Positions 25,267 to 34,224 of a stretch of 64,000 bases of DNA are shown here, one piece after another. The notes under the pieces were generated by a model that saw only the letters and a program-made list of their open reading frames with translations, had not been told where the DNA came from and made no database searches. The first letter of the stretch is position 1. Every line of letters starts with the position of its first letter. The translations under genes were made by a program, and so were the position numbers. The stretch comes from Caedibacter sp. 38-128 (GTDB lineage Bacteria > Pseudomonadota > Alphaproteobacteria > Caedimonadales > Caedimonadaceae): NCBI GenBank assembly GCA_001898705.1, contig MKUU01000020.1, positions 1 to 64,000 on the forward strand, read 5' to 3'.

Positions 25267-25295
25267 TTGCAACTTGTTTGAAATATTCGTAGTTT
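25267..25295 (+). promoter_or_regulatory. Candidate promoter of tRNA-Ala
   Basis: TTGCAA (25267-25272), 17 bases, then TAGTTT (25290-25295), ending 13 bases before the first tRNA base. The -10 is imperfect, but spacing and position fit. Confidence 0.4.
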
Positions 25296-25308
25296 TGCAG
25301 CGAATAAA

Positions 25309-25384
<76 letters not shown>

Positions 25385-25458
25385 AATATAATTCTCTCTA
25401 TAATTTTATTAAAAAATCCCTGAGCATTCAGTACGCACCGCTTATTTAATTCAAGCAT

Positions 25459-25488
25459 AAAAAAACCGCGCCATAAAGGCGCGGTTTC
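25459..25488 (-). terminator. Terminator of the outer-membrane protein gene
   Basis: On the minus strand GAAACCGCGCC and GGCGCGGTTT pair around TTTAT and run into a seven-T tract. It lies about 24 bases after the stop of the outer-membrane gene. Confidence 0.85.
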
Positions 25489-25511
25489 TCTTGACGTTGA
25501 GGTCGTTTAGA

Positions 25512-26207
25512 CTACCACTTGTAGCTAACGCGGCCTGTAAAGTCTGTAACGTGTGACTTAACTTTACCCTTTTCAATCACAGTACCGTTTGGACGGCGTG
25601 TAGAAATGCTTTGCTTCTTGTACATTGTGTGAGTTGCTTCAAGACCAACCATAACATGGTCAGTTGCCATGAAGGAAACACCAAGACCTGGAACAAAACC
25701 AATACGATGCTTGGATGAGCTGCCATTTTCAGCTGCTGCTGCAAGGCCAGTGGTCCAATCTGACTTGTATTGCCATTTCGCGCTAGAAATACCAGCTTTT
25801 ACGTAAAGAAGAGCGTTTCCACAAACGAAACCTGGGCGAAGAGCTGCACCGAACTCATGCTTTCTTGTTGCTTTTGTGCGAAGAACATCATTAGCATTAG
25901 TAGTGTTTGCTTTACCTTCAGTTTTGCTGAGGTTACCAAATGCTTCAAGGCCGAGGTAAAGTTTGTTGCCAAATTCTTTACCAAAACCAACATGGAGACC
26001 ACCAAGAATACCACGTGTTCCAAGATCTGCCTTGCGGCTGTAATTTACGTTTGCGCGTGTATCTCTTGTAGACCATTCAGATTTACCGGAACCATAACCA
26101 AGGTGACCACCGACGTAGAAACCTGTGAAGTGCTTGCCTTCCATAGCAGCATTCGCAGCAGATGTAAGAACTGCAGCGCTTGCAGCCAAAAGTGCTAATT
26201 TTTTCAT
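25512..26207 (-). CDS. Outer-membrane beta-barrel protein (Omp25/OmpA-like porin family)
   Basis: About 231 residues. The signal peptide MKKLALLAASAAVLTSAANA is followed by FTGFYVGGHLGYG and further amphipathic strands, ending in the outer-membrane signature GRVSYKW with a terminal aromatic. Gly/Lys-rich strands and size fit the Omp25/RopB 8-stranded barrel group common in alphaproteobacteria. The ATG at 26207 is preferred to one four codons upstream because GAGGA lies between them. It has its own strong terminator. In Rickettsia- and Holospora-like bacteria such proteins are abundant surface antigens; that role is inferred. Confidence 0.88.
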   Translation of the reverse strand: MKKLALLAASAAVLTSAANAAMEGKHFTGFYVGGHLGYGSGKSEWSTRDTRANVNYSRKADLGTRGILGGLHVGFGKEFGNKLYLGLEAFGNLSKTEGKANTTNANDVLRTKATRKHEFGAALRPGFVCGNALLYVKAGISSAKWQYKSDWTTGLAAAAENGSSSKHRIGFVPGLGVSFMATDHVMVGLEATHTMYKKQSISTRRPNGTVIEKGKVKSHVTDFTGRVSYKW

Positions 26208-26427
26208 GTTTATCCTCATATAAGGTTGTTTAAAACTAAATCCAAAAAGACTTATTTCTTTTCGAATGTAGTTATCATCTTATGTCAGACTTGTCTGGTC
26301 AACTGTCGCAAAGGATTTTTGTTTGCAAAATTTTTTCGTGTTGTTTTTATGCAACATATTACAATACTAGGCAGGAAGGTGATTATCTGATAAAGTTACT
26401 TGAATATAAAAAGGAAAGAGTTTCTTA

Positions 26428-27777
26428 ATGTCCACGCCCATTTTACGATTTGCCCCAAGCCCTACAGGGTTGTTGCATATTGGCAACGCACGTACCGCTC
26501 TGATTAATTGGTTATTTGCAAGAAAAAATAAAGCCACGTTTATTTTAAGATTGGATGATACAGATCTTGCCCGATCAGAGCAACAATACGAACAAGCCAT
26601 TTATGAAGATTTAAAATGGCTTGGGCTTAGCTACGATCGTATTGAATGGCAATCAAAGCGCTTGCGAGAATATGAGAAGGCCGCTGATGCTTTAAAGGCA
26701 TCCGGGAGATTATATGCCTGTTATGAAACACCTGAAGAACTTGAGTTTAAGCGTCGCCGTCTTCTATCTCAAGGACGCCCACCTATATATGACCGTGCAG
26801 CTTTAAATTTGACACCTGAAGAGCATGCTCATTTCCTTAAAGAAGGTCGTAAACCTCATTGGCGATTTAAATTAATGTCTGAGGCAATTTCTTGGAAAGA
26901 TCTTATTCGAGGTGAGATTAGCTTTGAAGGCGAGAATTTGAGTGATCCTATTCTCATTCGTGAAGATAACTCGCCTGTCTATACCCTTTCTTCTGTTGTC
27001 GATGATATTGATTTTGGCATTACGCATGTTATTCGTGGTGAAGATCACATTACGAATACTGCAATCCAGCTTCAGCTTATTGAAGCGCTTGGTGCTGATT
27101 CTAAGTCTTTTACTTTTGGCCATGTTCAGTATTTACTTGGTGAACAGGGAGAAAGCCTTTCAAAAAGGATTGGCAGCCTTAGTTTGCGTCAATTGCGAGA
27201 AGAAGGATATGAAGCCTGTGCTCTTGCAAGTTACCTTGCAAAATTGGGAACTTCAGAAGATATCTCGCCTGCCCTTTCTCTTGATCAGTTAATCAGTGAA
27301 TTTGATATTAGTCATGTTGGTCGAGCAGCTCCTCGCTTTAGTAAGAACATGCTTGATCGAATGAATGCGAGATTGCTTCACCATCAGTCCTACAATCATG
27401 CTCAAGCTCGTCTTGCTGAAGAAGGTCTTCACTATATTCATGAAGAGTTTTGGAATATGTGTCATGGTAATATTAATAAATTGATGGATCTCAAGCATAT
27501 TTGGAATATCTGTACGCAAGAGTTAGCGCCCAAAATTGAAGACGCCTCATATTTAGAAGAAGCTTGTAGGTCCCTACCCTTTGAACCTTGGTCTTCTGAA
27601 ACTTGGGTTATATGGACTCAAGCTTTAAAAGAAAAAACAGGCCGAAAAGGAAAAGACCTATTTATGCCATTAAGGCAGGCTCTGACAGGCGAAGATCATG
27701 GTCCAGAAATGAAAGAATTATTACCGCTTATTGGTCGAGAGAAAGCCCTTAAGCGTTTGCAGGGAAAGGTCGCATAA
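26428..27777 (+). CDS. gltX: Glutamyl-tRNA synthetase
   Basis: The 449 residues are a class I aminoacyl-tRNA synthetase charging tRNA-Glu. HIGH-type motif PSPTGLLHIGNARTA at residues 9-23 and KMSKS-type SLSKRIG near 243. It lacks the longer anticodon-binding end of some GluRS and is close to the second GluRS type of alphaproteobacteria, which often charges tRNA-Gln for later amidation; which type this is cannot be settled here. GGAAAGAG precedes the ATG. cysS follows after five bases, so they are co-transcribed. Confidence 0.93.
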   Translation: MSTPILRFAPSPTGLLHIGNARTALINWLFARKNKATFILRLDDTDLARSEQQYEQAIYEDLKWLGLSYDRIEWQSKRLREYEKAADALKASGRLYACYETPEELEFKRRRLLSQGRPPIYDRAALNLTPEEHAHFLKEGRKPHWRFKLMSEAISWKDLIRGEISFEGENLSDPILIREDNSPVYTLSSVVDDIDFGITHVIRGEDHITNTAIQLQLIEALGADSKSFTFGHVQYLLGEQGESLSKRIGSLSLRQLREEGYEACALASYLAKLGTSEDISPALSLDQLISEFDISHVGRAAPRFSKNMLDRMNARLLHHQSYNHAQARLAEEGLHYIHEEFWNMCHGNINKLMDLKHIWNICTQELAPKIEDASYLEEACRSLPFEPWSSETWVIWTQALKEKTGRKGKDLFMPLRQALTGEDHGPEMKELLPLIGREKALKRLQGKVA

Positions 27778-27782
27778 AACTA

Positions 27783-29144
27783 ATGCTTAAGCTTTATAAT
27801 ACTCTAACAAGACGACTAGAGCCTTTTACTCCTCTTAATCCCCATAAAGTGGGTTTATATGTATGTGGTCCTACTGTTTATGATCGTGCACATCTTGGAA
27901 ATGCACGTCCTTATACGATATTCGATGTGTTGGTAAGACTTCTTCGGACAACGCATGAAGTGACATATGTTAGAAATATTACAGATATTGATGATAAGAT
28001 CATCAATGCGTCTCTTCAGACTGGCGAATCGATTGAAACAATTACGCGCAAAACAACGGCATTTTTTCACGAAGATATGGCGGCTTTAGGAAACCTCTCA
28101 CCAACAATTGAACCTAAAGCAACCGAACACGTAAATGAAATGATCGAAATGATTGAGCAACTGCTGCAAGAAGGAATTGCCTATGCACAAGATGGTCATG
28201 TTCTTTTTCATGTTCCTAGTTTTCCGAACTATGGGGCTCTTTCTGGTTGTAAGTGTGAAGAAATAATTGCTGGAGCCCGCATTGAAGTTGCTCCTTATAA
28301 GAAGGATCCGACTGATTTTGTCCTGTGGAAACCATCAACACTTGAACAACCAGGATGGGAAAGTCCGTGGGGACGAGGCCGACCTGGATGGCATATTGAA
28401 TGTTCAGCTATGAGTTTTAAGCACCTTGGAATAAATTTTGATATCCATGGTGGAGGACAAGATCTTATTTTTCCTCATCATGAAAATGAGATTGCTCAAA
28501 GCACGGCTGTGTATGGGATTGGTACTTTTGCACGTTATTGGATGCACAATGGAATCTTGTTAGTCAATGGCGAAAAAATGTCTAAATCTCTTGGCAATTT
28601 TATAACAATCCAAGATTTGCTTAGTCAGTCGCGTGGTGAGATTATAAGATTTGCTCTTCTTTCTACTCATTATCGACAACCACTTGATTGGACAAATGAT
28701 ACCCTTATTCAAGCAAAAGCATCTCTTAACCGTCTTTACACAGCTCTTGAAGGGAGCCAAGCTGAAAACTTACAACAGGTTGATCAAGATGTTCTTAAAG
28801 CTTTACAGGATGATCTTAACACCCCTCTTGCAATTGCAAGACTCCATGAGCTCGCGCGCGAAGCTAATAAAATGGAAAAAGGTCAAGCGAAAGAAGAAGT
28901 TCAGGCTAAGCTTAAGGCAAGTGCTACTTTTCTCGGGATTTTGCAATGTTCTACTGAATCATGGTTTAAATCCAACTGTTCTCAAGGTTTAAGTTCTGAA
29001 GCTATAGAAGAGCTTATTATGCAACGACGTGCGGCAAGAGAAGCTAAGGATTTCAAAAAGGCTGATCAAATTCGTCTTAATCTTGAAGAAGAAGGTATTC
29101 TGCTCCTTGATTCTGCTGAAGGAACAAGTTGGCGCCGAAAGTAA
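27783..29144 (+). CDS. cysS: Cysteinyl-tRNA synthetase
   Basis: The 453 residues are a class I synthetase for tRNA-Cys. Zinc ligands are visible in YVCGPTVYD, ECSAMSF and FPHHENEIAQ; the HIGH-type motif is AHLGNARPY and the KMSKS motif is GEKMSKSLGNF. Length and domain order are normal for the family. It lies five bases after gltX. Confidence 0.95.
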   Translation: MLKLYNTLTRRLEPFTPLNPHKVGLYVCGPTVYDRAHLGNARPYTIFDVLVRLLRTTHEVTYVRNITDIDDKIINASLQTGESIETITRKTTAFFHEDMAALGNLSPTIEPKATEHVNEMIEMIEQLLQEGIAYAQDGHVLFHVPSFPNYGALSGCKCEEIIAGARIEVAPYKKDPTDFVLWKPSTLEQPGWESPWGRGRPGWHIECSAMSFKHLGINFDIHGGGQDLIFPHHENEIAQSTAVYGIGTFARYWMHNGILLVNGEKMSKSLGNFITIQDLLSQSRGEIIRFALLSTHYRQPLDWTNDTLIQAKASLNRLYTALEGSQAENLQQVDQDVLKALQDDLNTPLAIARLHELAREANKMEKGQAKEEVQAKLKASATFLGILQCSTESWFKSNCSQGLSSEAIEELIMQRRAAREAKDFKKADQIRLNLEEEGILLLDSAEGTSWRRK

Positions 29145-29222
29145 AGTTTTTTAATCCTTATCTACTTGATATCCTTCTTTAGCTAATAATCTAAGAATAT
29201 CTAGTAAAATGGTTTTTAAACT

Positions 29223-29970
29223 ATGCGCAAATTTTTTCTAACAATTTTAACCTTTATTACACTCTATGAAGCGGCTTTTGCTCAATCTGTTTTGATAACA
29301 GGCGCAAATCGAGGCATTGGGTTGGGTTTTGTTAGGTATTATTTAGGTAAACAATTTACAGTATATGCAACCTATCAATCAGAAGTAAAATCCGCTGAAC
29401 TATTGGAGATTAAAGATAAGAATCTTATTCTTATTCAAGCTGATTATGAGCAACCTAATACAGCTTTAGGAACCATAAAATGTATCATAAAACAAGAACT
29501 CTTGACATTCTCATTTTGAATGGAGGACTTTTTGCATATCAGGCTAATAAGCTAGGAGAGCTTGAGGTAGATGATTTTCAATGTTCTTTCACTATCAATA
29601 CAGTGGCACCCATTATTTTAGTTCAAGGATTAAAAGATAACTTACTACGAGGAGAAGTTAAAAAATTGTGGCCATAAGTAGTAGACGAGGAAGTATTCAA
29701 AACAATATAGACGAACAATATATAGGACGATATGCTTACCGTAGCTCTAAAGCCGCGCTGAATGTGGGTATGTCTGCGTTGGCGCAAGATCTACCTCAAT
29801 TGATAATTCTTATTTTACATCCTGGACGAGTTAAAACCGCATTTACTAATTTTGATGCTGAAGGTATATCCGTTGAGGAAAGTGTTCAATCTATGATTAA
29901 ATTCATATCTACAGCTAAGAAGTCACAATCTGGCAAGTTTTATGACTATACTGGAGCAGAGCTTCCATGA
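29223..29970 (+). pseudogene. Short-chain dehydrogenase/reductase gene broken by two frameshifts
   Basis: Three consecutive frames together make one SDR of about 250 residues. Frame 1 has a signal peptide and the cofactor motif TGANRGIGLGF; frame 2 has LDILILNGG, matching the SDR NNAG region; frame 3 has ISSRRGSI and the active-site YAYRSSKAAL. Adding one A in AAAA at 29489-29492 and one A in the A6 run at 29660-29665 restores a continuous frame. Both breaks are therefore single-base losses in A-runs: either a young pseudogene or sequencing error. An exported SDR would itself be unusual. Confidence 0.82.
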
Positions 29971-29983
29971 TAATTTTTAGTTT

Positions 29984-30805
29984 TTAAGCTTGATCGATAG
30001 CTTGTTTTAACATTAAAAGATCAGACCACGCCAACCGCTTTTGGCCTGGGGCACGCAGTAAGTATGCCGGGTGAAAGATAGCCAAAGTCTTGATAGGTTT
30101 TGTCATGGCAGGAGTTTGATATGAAAGCCATTTTCCCCGAAGTTTCATAATACCTTCAGTCGATTGTAGGATTGATTTTGCTGATGTTCCTCCAACAAGG
30201 ACAAGAAAATCTGGAGAAACTAATTCGATGTGTCTTTCCACGAAAGGCAGGCAAAGATTAGTTTCACTCGATGTTGGTTGACGATTTCCTGGAGGACGCC
30301 AAAAAATAATATTTGTGATATAAATCGTGGTTCTATCAAGTCCGATGGCAGCAAACATGCGATCAAGCAATTTTCCGCTTAAGCCAACAAAAGGTCGGCC
30401 TTCTCGATCTTCATCTGCGCCTGGTGCTTCTCCGATAACCATTATTCTTGCTTGAGGGTTTCCATCACTAAATACAGTATTTGTTGCTGTTTTTTTGAGG
30501 GAACACTCATTATAGTTTTCAACAATGGTTCTTAATTCATGAAGTGTTTTTGCCTGTGCTGCTAGAGTCTTTGTTGATCCAGCATGAGGCATTAAATTTA
30601 AGGGGATTTTCTCTTTATTTGATTTAGTTTCAGTCGTTTGACTAATGCCAGGTTTTACATTGTTAGCGGCCAAATGATCCTCCTTTAATTTAGTTGATCT
30701 TTTTGGAAACCTCGTTTTATTTGTTGGGGATGGTTCAAAAACCTCATCTATTCCTAGCTCATAAAGAAATTTTAAAGTTTCGTAATCTTGTTTACTATTA
30801 AACAT
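29984..30805 (-). CDS. Family-4 uracil-DNA glycosylase
   Basis: The 273 residues contain the family-4 core: GEAPGADEDREGRPFVGLSGKL in the catalytic region, NIIFWRPPGNRQP, LVLVGGTSAKS and the late motif IFHPAYLLRAP. These iron-sulfur enzymes remove uracil from DNA. The N-terminal ~110 residues are a variable, charged extension, as in alphaproteobacterial relatives. The ATG abuts the aroK stop, so the two genes form an operon. No classical ung is in the window. Confidence 0.9.
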   Translation of the reverse strand: MFNSKQDYETLKFLYELGIDEVFEPSPTNKTRFPKRSTKLKEDHLAANNVKPGISQTTETKSNKEKIPLNLMPHAGSTKTLAAQAKTLHELRTIVENYNECSLKKTATNTVFSDGNPQARIMVIGEAPGADEDREGRPFVGLSGKLLDRMFAAIGLDRTTIYITNIIFWRPPGNRQPTSSETNLCLPFVERHIELVSPDFLVLVGGTSAKSILQSTEGIMKLRGKWLSYQTPAMTKPIKTLAIFHPAYLLRAPGQKRLAWSDLLMLKQAIDQA

Positions 30806-31348
30806 TCACTTCCAAAACCTTTCAGCCAATTCTTCTATAATCTTATCTACAGTTAAGTCTGGAGCTTGATCATCGCAATCGATGTGAATATCAGCTTCTG
30901 CATAAATTGGATTATAACTTTCAATAAGATTCTTAAGAATTTCTTTTTTATCTCCTTTTTCTAGTTGCGGCCTATGTGTACGACGTTCAACTCTCGGAAG
31001 TATGGTATCAACAGACGCTTTAAGCCAAATAGAATAAGAATTCTCTTTTATAATTTTACGTGTCTCGGGCATAATAAAAGCTTCAACACCAGTTGATAGT
31101 ATATGTGGACGCTCCATTAATAAACGTGAAACAATACGACGCTCAGTATCACGAAATGCTTGTTCTCCATACCACGCAAAAATGTTTGCAACAGTTTGCC
31201 CTGCTGCAACTTCAACCTCTTGATCTGAGTCTTTAAATTGTACACTTAACTGTTTTGCAAGCTTTCTCCCTATGCTTGTTTTTCCAACGCCCATCATTCC
31301 CACAAGAGTGAGAGTTTTGGGTAATATAATCAATTTCGACGTGCGCAT
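30806..31348 (-). CDS. aroK: Shikimate kinase
   Basis: The 180 residues are a P-loop kinase that phosphorylates shikimate in the aromatic amino acid pathway. Visible are the Walker A GMMGVGKTSIG, FKDSDQEVE for shikimate binding, FRDTERR and the LID-region Arg in RRTHRPQL. The signature differs somewhat from the norm (a TGVEAF stretch replaces the usual TGGG), so substrate specificity is slightly uncertain. aroB, its usual neighbour, is replaced by the glycosylase gene. Confidence 0.85.
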   Translation of the reverse strand: MRTSKLIILPKTLTLVGMMGVGKTSIGRKLAKQLSVQFKDSDQEVEVAAGQTVANIFAWYGEQAFRDTERRIVSRLLMERPHILSTGVEAFIMPETRKIIKENSYSIWLKASVDTILPRVERRTHRPQLEKGDKKEILKNLIESYNPIYAEADIHIDCDDQAPDLTVDKIIEELAERFWK

Positions 31349-31457
31349 GGTTTATACCTTATTTTTGTAGTGACGCACTCTGCGTGAATAAAACTTTGCG
31401 AAAGGCTCCTCTCTTATCGTATAGTATGCGAAAATATACAAGTCGGAGTTAATATAA

Positions 31458-31607
31458 ATGCGTTTTCCGCTCAAAATTTTGTTGTTCGTCCTACCTATAC
31501 TATTCATAAGTAGTATTATAGCTCTTTCTAAATGGGAAATTCCAGCTCCTTCTACTGAGGTTACAAAATCAATTTCCACTGATAAACTTTTTACAAGAAC
31601 CAAGTGA
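31458..31607 (+). CDS. Small single-pass membrane protein upstream of xerD
   Basis: The 49-residue frame begins MRFPLKILLFVLPILFISS, a membrane or signal segment, and ends with a short tail containing KWEIPAPSTEV. CGGAG lies nine bases before the ATG. Its TGA overlaps the GTG start of xerD (GTGA), implying translational coupling. Small proteins of this kind, with a (W/K)xIPxP motif, occur upstream of xerD in other alphaproteobacteria as I recall them; function unknown. Confidence 0.65.
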   Translation: MRFPLKILLFVLPILFISSIIALSKWEIPAPSTEVTKSISTDKLFTRTK

Positions 31608-32539
31608 AATATCTTAATCAATTTTTAGAAAGTTTGTCTGCTGAGCGAGGATATGCTTTAAATACGCTTGAAGCCTACGCCAGAGATATAAAAGATTTTA
31701 ATATATTCTTGAAAGAAAAGTTATTAGAAGATGTTAAGAAAATTGACATTCAACAATATCTTCTTCACCTAAAAGAACGTGCTATAGTCCCCTCTTCTCG
31801 TGCAAGAAAAATTTCTGCTTTAAGGCAGTTTTTTAATTTTTTACTTGAAGAAGAAGTTGTCTCTGAGAACCCAACTCTTTTAATTGATTTGCCAAAGCAA
31901 GAACGTCGGCTTCCTAAGACACTTACTGAAGAGGAAGTTTTTGCGTTAATTGAGGCAACACACGACCTTGATAATCGGGAGAGAAGTAGACTTTTATGTT
32001 TACTTGAGATTCTTTATGCAACTGGGATGCGCGTTTCGGAACTTGTAAGTCTTCAATTAAATACGGCATTAATAGCTTTAAGAACAGCTCAAGAAAAAGG
32101 AAATTCTGCTTTCATCATTAAGGGAAAAGGCAATGTTGAAAGGCTAACGCCATTAACACCTTCGGCAATTAAGGCTTTAGAAGATTACCTAAAAATAAGA
32201 GAAACGTTTGAAGCCGGCGTTAATGGAAAAAAATGGCTCTTTCCTTCAAGAAGTGCTGAAGGGCATCTAACCCGACAAAGGTTTGGGCAACTCTTGAAGA
32301 AAATCTCTCTACAAGCAGGAATTTCAACCCAACGCATATCTCCTCATGTCATGAGGCATGCTTTTGCAACACATCTTTTACATCATGGAGCAGATCTTAT
32401 AAGTGTACAAAAACTGTTAGGACACTCAGATATTTCAACGACTCAAATTTATACCCATGTTGTGGATTCTCAAAAACAAAAACTTGTTTTTGATCATCAC
32501 CCCTTGTCAGATGCAACAAAAAACTCTAGGAAAGCATAA
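31604..32539 (+). CDS. xerD: Site-specific tyrosine recombinase XerD
   Basis: The 311 residues have an N-terminal SAM-like core-binding domain and a C-terminal catalytic domain. Catalytic residues are seen in YATGMRVSELVSL (Arg), HVMRHAFATHLL (His-x-x-Arg), LGHSDISTTQIYTH (His and nucleophile Tyr). With XerC it resolves chromosome dimers at dif. XerC is possible, but the gene order favours XerD. It starts with GTG overlapping the stop of the small ORF; accA follows. Confidence 0.9.
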   Translation: MKYLNQFLESLSAERGYALNTLEAYARDIKDFNIFLKEKLLEDVKKIDIQQYLLHLKERAIVPSSRARKISALRQFFNFLLEEEVVSENPTLLIDLPKQERRLPKTLTEEEVFALIEATHDLDNRERSRLLCLLEILYATGMRVSELVSLQLNTALIALRTAQEKGNSAFIIKGKGNVERLTPLTPSAIKALEDYLKIRETFEAGVNGKKWLFPSRSAEGHLTRQRFGQLLKKISLQAGISTQRISPHVMRHAFATHLLHHGADLISVQKLLGHSDISTTQIYTHVVDSQKQKLVFDHHPLSDATKNSRKA

Positions 32540-32561
32540 TTAGTAAAGAGGAACTTTGACT

Positions 32562-33518
32562 ATGATGGTCTCATTAGATTTCGAGAAAAATATTATTGAG
32601 ATTGAGCAAAAGCTAAATGAGCTTCGCCACCTTTCTCGTGCAGGTGATGTAAATATTGCTCAAGAAATTAATCATCTTGAAGAGAAACTTAAGAAACAGC
32701 TTCTTCAAATTTATACGCATCTTACCCCATGGCAAAAGGTGCAAGTAGCTCGCCATCCCGACAGACCACACTGTCTTGATTTTATCCGGGAGCTTATTGA
32801 TGACTTTGTAGAGCTTTCAGGTGATCGTAAGTTTGGGGAAGACCAAGCTCTTATTGGTGGTCTAGGACGGTTTAGAGGTCAGAGTGTTGTTGTCATGGGA
32901 ACAGAAAAAGGTCATGATACGGACTCTCGCATAAAACACAATTTTGGTATGGCTAAACCAGAAGGTTATCGAAAAGCTCAACGTTTAATGGAATTAGCCA
33001 ATCAATTTCATTTACCTATTTTAACTTTTGTCGATACTGCTGGGGCACATCCTGCCAAAGAAGCTGAAGAAAGAGGACAAGCTGAAGCCATAGCACGTTG
33101 TGTAGAAACCCTCTTAATGGTGGAAGTTCCAGTCATCGCAACAATTACAGGTGAAGGAGGCTCTGGAGGAGCGATTGCTCTTGCTGCGGCAAATGAAGTT
33201 ATTATGCTTGAACATGCTGTTTATTCAGTGGTTTCTCCTGAGGGGTGTGCCTCTATCTTGTGGCGATCAGCAGATAAAAAACAAGAGGCAGCAGCAGCTC
33301 AACGGCTTACGGCATCGGATTTAAAAGCATTAGGTATTACTGATACAATTGTTCCAGAACCTTTAGGTGGCGCTCAGCGTTCGCCTCTAAGCGCTATTAC
33401 AAAGGCAGGAGATGCTATCGAGGAATCGCTTAATAAATACATTGCTCTTCCTGGAAGCGAGTTATGCACCCATCGGCGTAACAAATTCTTGTCCATAGGA
33501 GAACATGGATTAGATTAA
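32562..33518 (+). CDS. accA: Acetyl-CoA carboxylase carboxyltransferase alpha subunit
   Basis: About 318 residues. With AccD it transfers the carboxyl from biotin carrier to acetyl-CoA to make malonyl-CoA. Diagnostic lines are VARHPDRPHCLDFI, GDRKFGEDQALIGG, FGMAKPEGYRKA, FVDTAGAHPA and TGEGGSGGAIALAA. The ATG at 32562 is preferred over an in-frame TTG because AGAGGAA lies at the right distance. It follows xerD closely on the same strand, an order common in alphaproteobacteria. Confidence 0.95.
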   Translation: MMVSLDFEKNIIEIEQKLNELRHLSRAGDVNIAQEINHLEEKLKKQLLQIYTHLTPWQKVQVARHPDRPHCLDFIRELIDDFVELSGDRKFGEDQALIGGLGRFRGQSVVVMGTEKGHDTDSRIKHNFGMAKPEGYRKAQRLMELANQFHLPILTFVDTAGAHPAKEAEERGQAEAIARCVETLLMVEVPVIATITGEGGSGGAIALAAANEVIMLEHAVYSVVSPEGCASILWRSADKKQEAAAAQRLTASDLKALGITDTIVPEPLGGAQRSPLSAITKAGDAIEESLNKYIALPGSELCTHRRNKFLSIGEHGLD

Positions 33519-33529
33519 GTCACTGAGTC

Positions 33530-34135
33530 TTAATCCTGGTTAGCGTATATCTTTTTTTTAGCGGCAAGCTCAGCTTTTCGTATTGTTCTGACTTCCTCGA
33601 GCTTCCCTTGCCGTGCTTCGGGTTTTAAAAGATGTATGTAAAGCCGACCATTAATATGGTCTGTTTCATGTTGAATTAAGCGTGCAAGAAAGCCTTTTGC
33701 TTCATTTTCAATCTTGTTTCCATTTGCGTCAAAACCTTCATAATAGATATGTGTGAATCTTTCTACTTCCCCACCATAATCATTCACAGAAAAGCATGTC
33801 TCCCAATCGAGAGTTTTTTCCTCTCCTAAAGGTTTGTAGGTGGGGTTAATAAGAAGAGTTTCGGGTAAAGTATCAAATGCGTCTATTCTATAATCTTTCA
33901 CTTCTTCAGGAACACTAAATATGATAATGCGCTTTGAAAAACCAATTTGAGGGGCAGCTAAACCGGCACAATTTTCTTCATGTCTGAATTGATAGATGAG
34001 CTGCTCTATAATTTTACGATCTTCATTATTTAACGGAAATTTTACTTGTTCAGCTGGCTTTGTTAAAATATCACGGTTTTGACAGTTTTCATCATTACTA
34101 ACCACGTAGGGAAGCATTTTCTTTTCTTGAGTCAT
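33530..34135 (-). CDS. def: Peptide deformylase
   Basis: About 201 residues; removes the N-formyl group from new proteins. Motif 1 GLAAPQIG and motif 3 HETDHINGRL (metal-binding HExxH type) are normal; motif 2 reads ETCFS instead of EGCLS, keeping the metal-ligand Cys. The ATG at 34135 has AGGAAATAAC in front and is preferred to one 20 codons upstream. It is longer than the ~170 residues of classical enzymes and resembles the divergent second deformylase of rickettsia-like bacteria. No fmt gene is adjacent. Confidence 0.88.
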   Translation of the reverse strand: MTQEKKMLPYVVSNDENCQNRDILTKPAEQVKFPLNNEDRKIIEQLIYQFRHEENCAGLAAPQIGFSKRIIIFSVPEEVKDYRIDAFDTLPETLLINPTYKPLGEEKTLDWETCFSVNDYGGEVERFTHIYYEGFDANGNKIENEAKGFLARLIQHETDHINGRLYIHLLKPEARQGKLEEVRTIRKAELAAKKKIYANQD

Positions 34136-34224
34136 TGTTATTTCCTGTCCGTCTGAAGCCAATTTAATAGTTGTACAAGTTGATAAAAGTGACACATAAG
34201 TTTATGGCTCATTTTCTGATTCTT

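Noticed and set aside
31352-31621. 89-residue minus-strand frame
   Set aside because: It covers the aroK/xerD divergent region antisense to a better-supported 49-residue plus-strand ORF with a binding site and coupling to xerD.
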